Program-made: the position numbers and the translations under genes
The notes under the pieces: generated by a model
What the model saw: only the letters and a program-made list of their open reading frames with translations
Database searches by the model: none
Told to the model about the DNA's origin: nothing
Shown here: positions 42,572-43,647 of the stretch, piece after piece
Numbering within the stretch: the first letter of the stretch is position 1
Layout: each line of letters opens with the position of its first letter
Source: an uncultured Flavobacteriales bacterium
GTDB taxonomy: Bacteria; Bacteroidota; Bacteroidia; Flavobacteriales_C; GCA-002722245
Assembly (NCBI GenBank): GCA_905182585.1
Contig: CAJJCC010000033.1
Location: 1 to 43,647 of the forward strand
Reading direction: 5' to 3'
DNA length: 43,647 nt

Positions 42572-43513
42572 TTAATTGTTGGTGTCGTTTAAATTATCTT
42601 CTCCTATTGTCCTGATAAAGATATCGTGAATTGAAGCCGAAGTTTCCTTGACTGATTTCACTTTGCAACCAACTATAAGGGCGCCTAATAAATCGTTTAT
42701 CGATTGATTGTCAATTGGAGCAACAGTTACTTTAAATTCACCTTTTTGGATCTCTTCTTTTTTTATTAATTGAAAACCAGTCCATAAGGCGGTAGTAAAG
42801 GATAACATGTTTCCTGTGAAGTGGATTTCAAATTCGTTTTTACTGAACTGTTTTTTGATGTCTTCAACTTTTCCTTGAAGAATAACTTCTGATTTGTTGA
42901 TTAAGGTGATATAGTCACAAATTTCCTCTACACTTTGCATATTGTGCGTGGAAAATATAATTGTTGTTCCTTTTTCTTTTAGTTCAAGAATTTCTTTTTT
43001 GATGAGTTCTGTGTTAATTGGATCAAATCCCGAAAATGGTTCGTCTAAAATTAATAATTCAGGCTCATGTACTACTGTCACAATAAACTGTATTTTTTGG
43101 GCCATACCTTTTGAAAGGTCTTCGACTTTATAATTCCACCAGTCAAGGATATCAAACTTAGTAAACCAATATTTTAGTTTTGATTTGGCGTTATTTTTAT
43201 TCATCCCTTTTAACTGGGCTAAATACATAGCTTGTTCCCCAACCTTCATTTTCTTGTAAAGACCTCTTTCTTCAGGTAGGTATCCAATTTTGGAGATATG
43301 ATTTTCTTCTAAAGGTTTATTGTGAAATAAAACCGTTCCGCTATCGGGTTTGGATATTTGATTTATTAATCGAATGAATGTTGTTTTACCGGCTCCATTT
43401 GGACCAAGCAAGCCATAAATACACCCTTCAGGGATATTGATAGTAACTTTATTTAATGCGGTATGGTTACTGAATTTTTTGACTACTTTTTCTGCCTTTA
43501 CAATGTATCTCAT
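42572..43513 (-). CDS. ABC transporter ATP-binding protein (NatA-like)
   Basis: The 313 residues include Walker A GPNGAGKTT (37-45), the Q-loop region replaced by 'GYLPEERGLYKKM' (77-89) as in NatA-type ATPases, the signature LSKGMAQ (133-139), Walker B 'LLILDEP' (153-159) and the switch His in 'FSTHNMQSVEEICD'. A C-terminal extension of about 90 residues follows the nucleotide-binding domain, usual for this subgroup. It is the first gene of the run ATPase, permease, Ppx/GppA, response regulator. Its upstream region (43514-43647) shows no consensus promoter that I can defend. Confidence 0.94.
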   Translation of the reverse strand: MRYIVKAEKVVKKFSNHTALNKVTINIPEGCIYGLLGPNGAGKTTFIRLINQISKPDSGTVLFHNKPLEENHISKIGYLPEERGLYKKMKVGEQAMYLAQLKGMNKNNAKSKLKYWFTKFDILDWWNYKVEDLSKGMAQKIQFIVTVVHEPELLILDEPFSGFDPINTELIKKEILELKEKGTTIIFSTHNMQSVEEICDYITLINKSEVILQGKVEDIKKQFSKNEFEIHFTGNMLSFTTALWTGFQLIKKEEIQKGEFKVTVAPIDNQSINDLLGALIVGCKVKSVKETSASIHDIFIRTIGEDNLNDTNN

Positions 43514-43627
43514 AAATATAATTACAGTTATAACTAAAATAACGAAATTGATTGTAAGAATTGTTTGAATAAAGAAAAAGGTTATTAAGTAACGGGAAAA
43601 ATGACTATGTTTTAAAACCTATTAAAT

Positions 43628-43647
43628 AAAAAGCCTCAAATTAATGA
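43628..43647 (+). terminator. Probable left half of a terminator cut by the window end
   Basis: AAAAAGCCTCA (43628-43638), AATTAA, then TGA at the last bases. This would become a hairpin if the sequence continues GGCTTTTT. It probably belongs to a neighbouring gene outside the window. Confidence 0.35.

Overview
The window is AT-rich chromosomal DNA (about one third G+C by eye) from a member of the Bacteroidota, most likely the order Flavobacteriales. Three proteins end in type IX secretion system (T9SS) type A sorting tails. The clearest promoters match the Bacteroidota form TTG-N18..20-TAnnTTTG rather than -35/-10 boxes, and start codons generally lack Shine-Dalgarno sequences. Family content also fits: a GH3-like protein, DUF4286 next to rsmA, an OmpA protein with calcium-repeat linkers, and M23 peptidase divergent from alaS. 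I cannot name the genus.

Layout: (1) 1-4294 is the 3' part of a giant secreted protein with Ig-like repeats, 11 PKD repeats, a dockerin-like module, a cohesin-like domain and a T9SS tail. (2) 4728-6718 (-) is an MBL-fold hydrolase followed by hemL. (3) 6794-11354 (+) is a large predicted outer-membrane barrel protein and a T9SS cargo protein. (4) 11642-14284 (-) is mutS, divergent from a SPOUT RNA methyltransferase (14405-14938). (5) 15371-17447 (-) holds an OmpA-family protein and folK. (6) 17520-22224 (+) is sppA, a GH3-family protein, a translationally coupled exported protein and a deoxynucleoside kinase. (7) 22472-23860 (-) is an M23 peptidase and a MerR regulator, divergent from alaS (23979-26588). 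(8) 27212-27381 holds tRNA-Gly(GCC) and tRNA-Leu(UAA) behind a near-consensus promoter. (9) 27577-31630 (-) is a tight run: ArsC-like, EamA transporter, yicC, gmk, nadD, SDR. (10) 31714-33641 (+) is a T9SS cargo protein overlapping a gamma-carbonic anhydrase-like gene. (11) 33672-35125 (-) holds prfB and arsC. (12) 35194-39047 (+) holds a duplicated membrane protein, DUF4286, rsmA, a putative permuted papain-fold secreted protein and a barrel-like protein. (13) 39117-43513 (-) is an ABC exporter pair, a Ppx/GppA phosphatase and a sigma-54-type response regulator without a DNA-binding domain.

Most of the window is core housekeeping: heme, folate, NAD and nucleotide metabolism, translation, mismatch repair and rRNA methylation. 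Interspersed are exported and surface proteins typical of gliding or adhesive Bacteroidota. Transcription units are compact and often separated by strong hairpin terminators, at least two of them shared by convergent genes. I saw no insertion sequence, prophage, CRISPR array, toxin-antitoxin pair or recognisable defence island. The most interesting signals are smaller: paired cysteine loss across the PKD repeats that predicts disulfide connectivity, a prfB gene without its usual frameshift stop, the HTH-less sigma-54 activator in an ABC/Ppx operon, and the permuted papain-like secreted protein.
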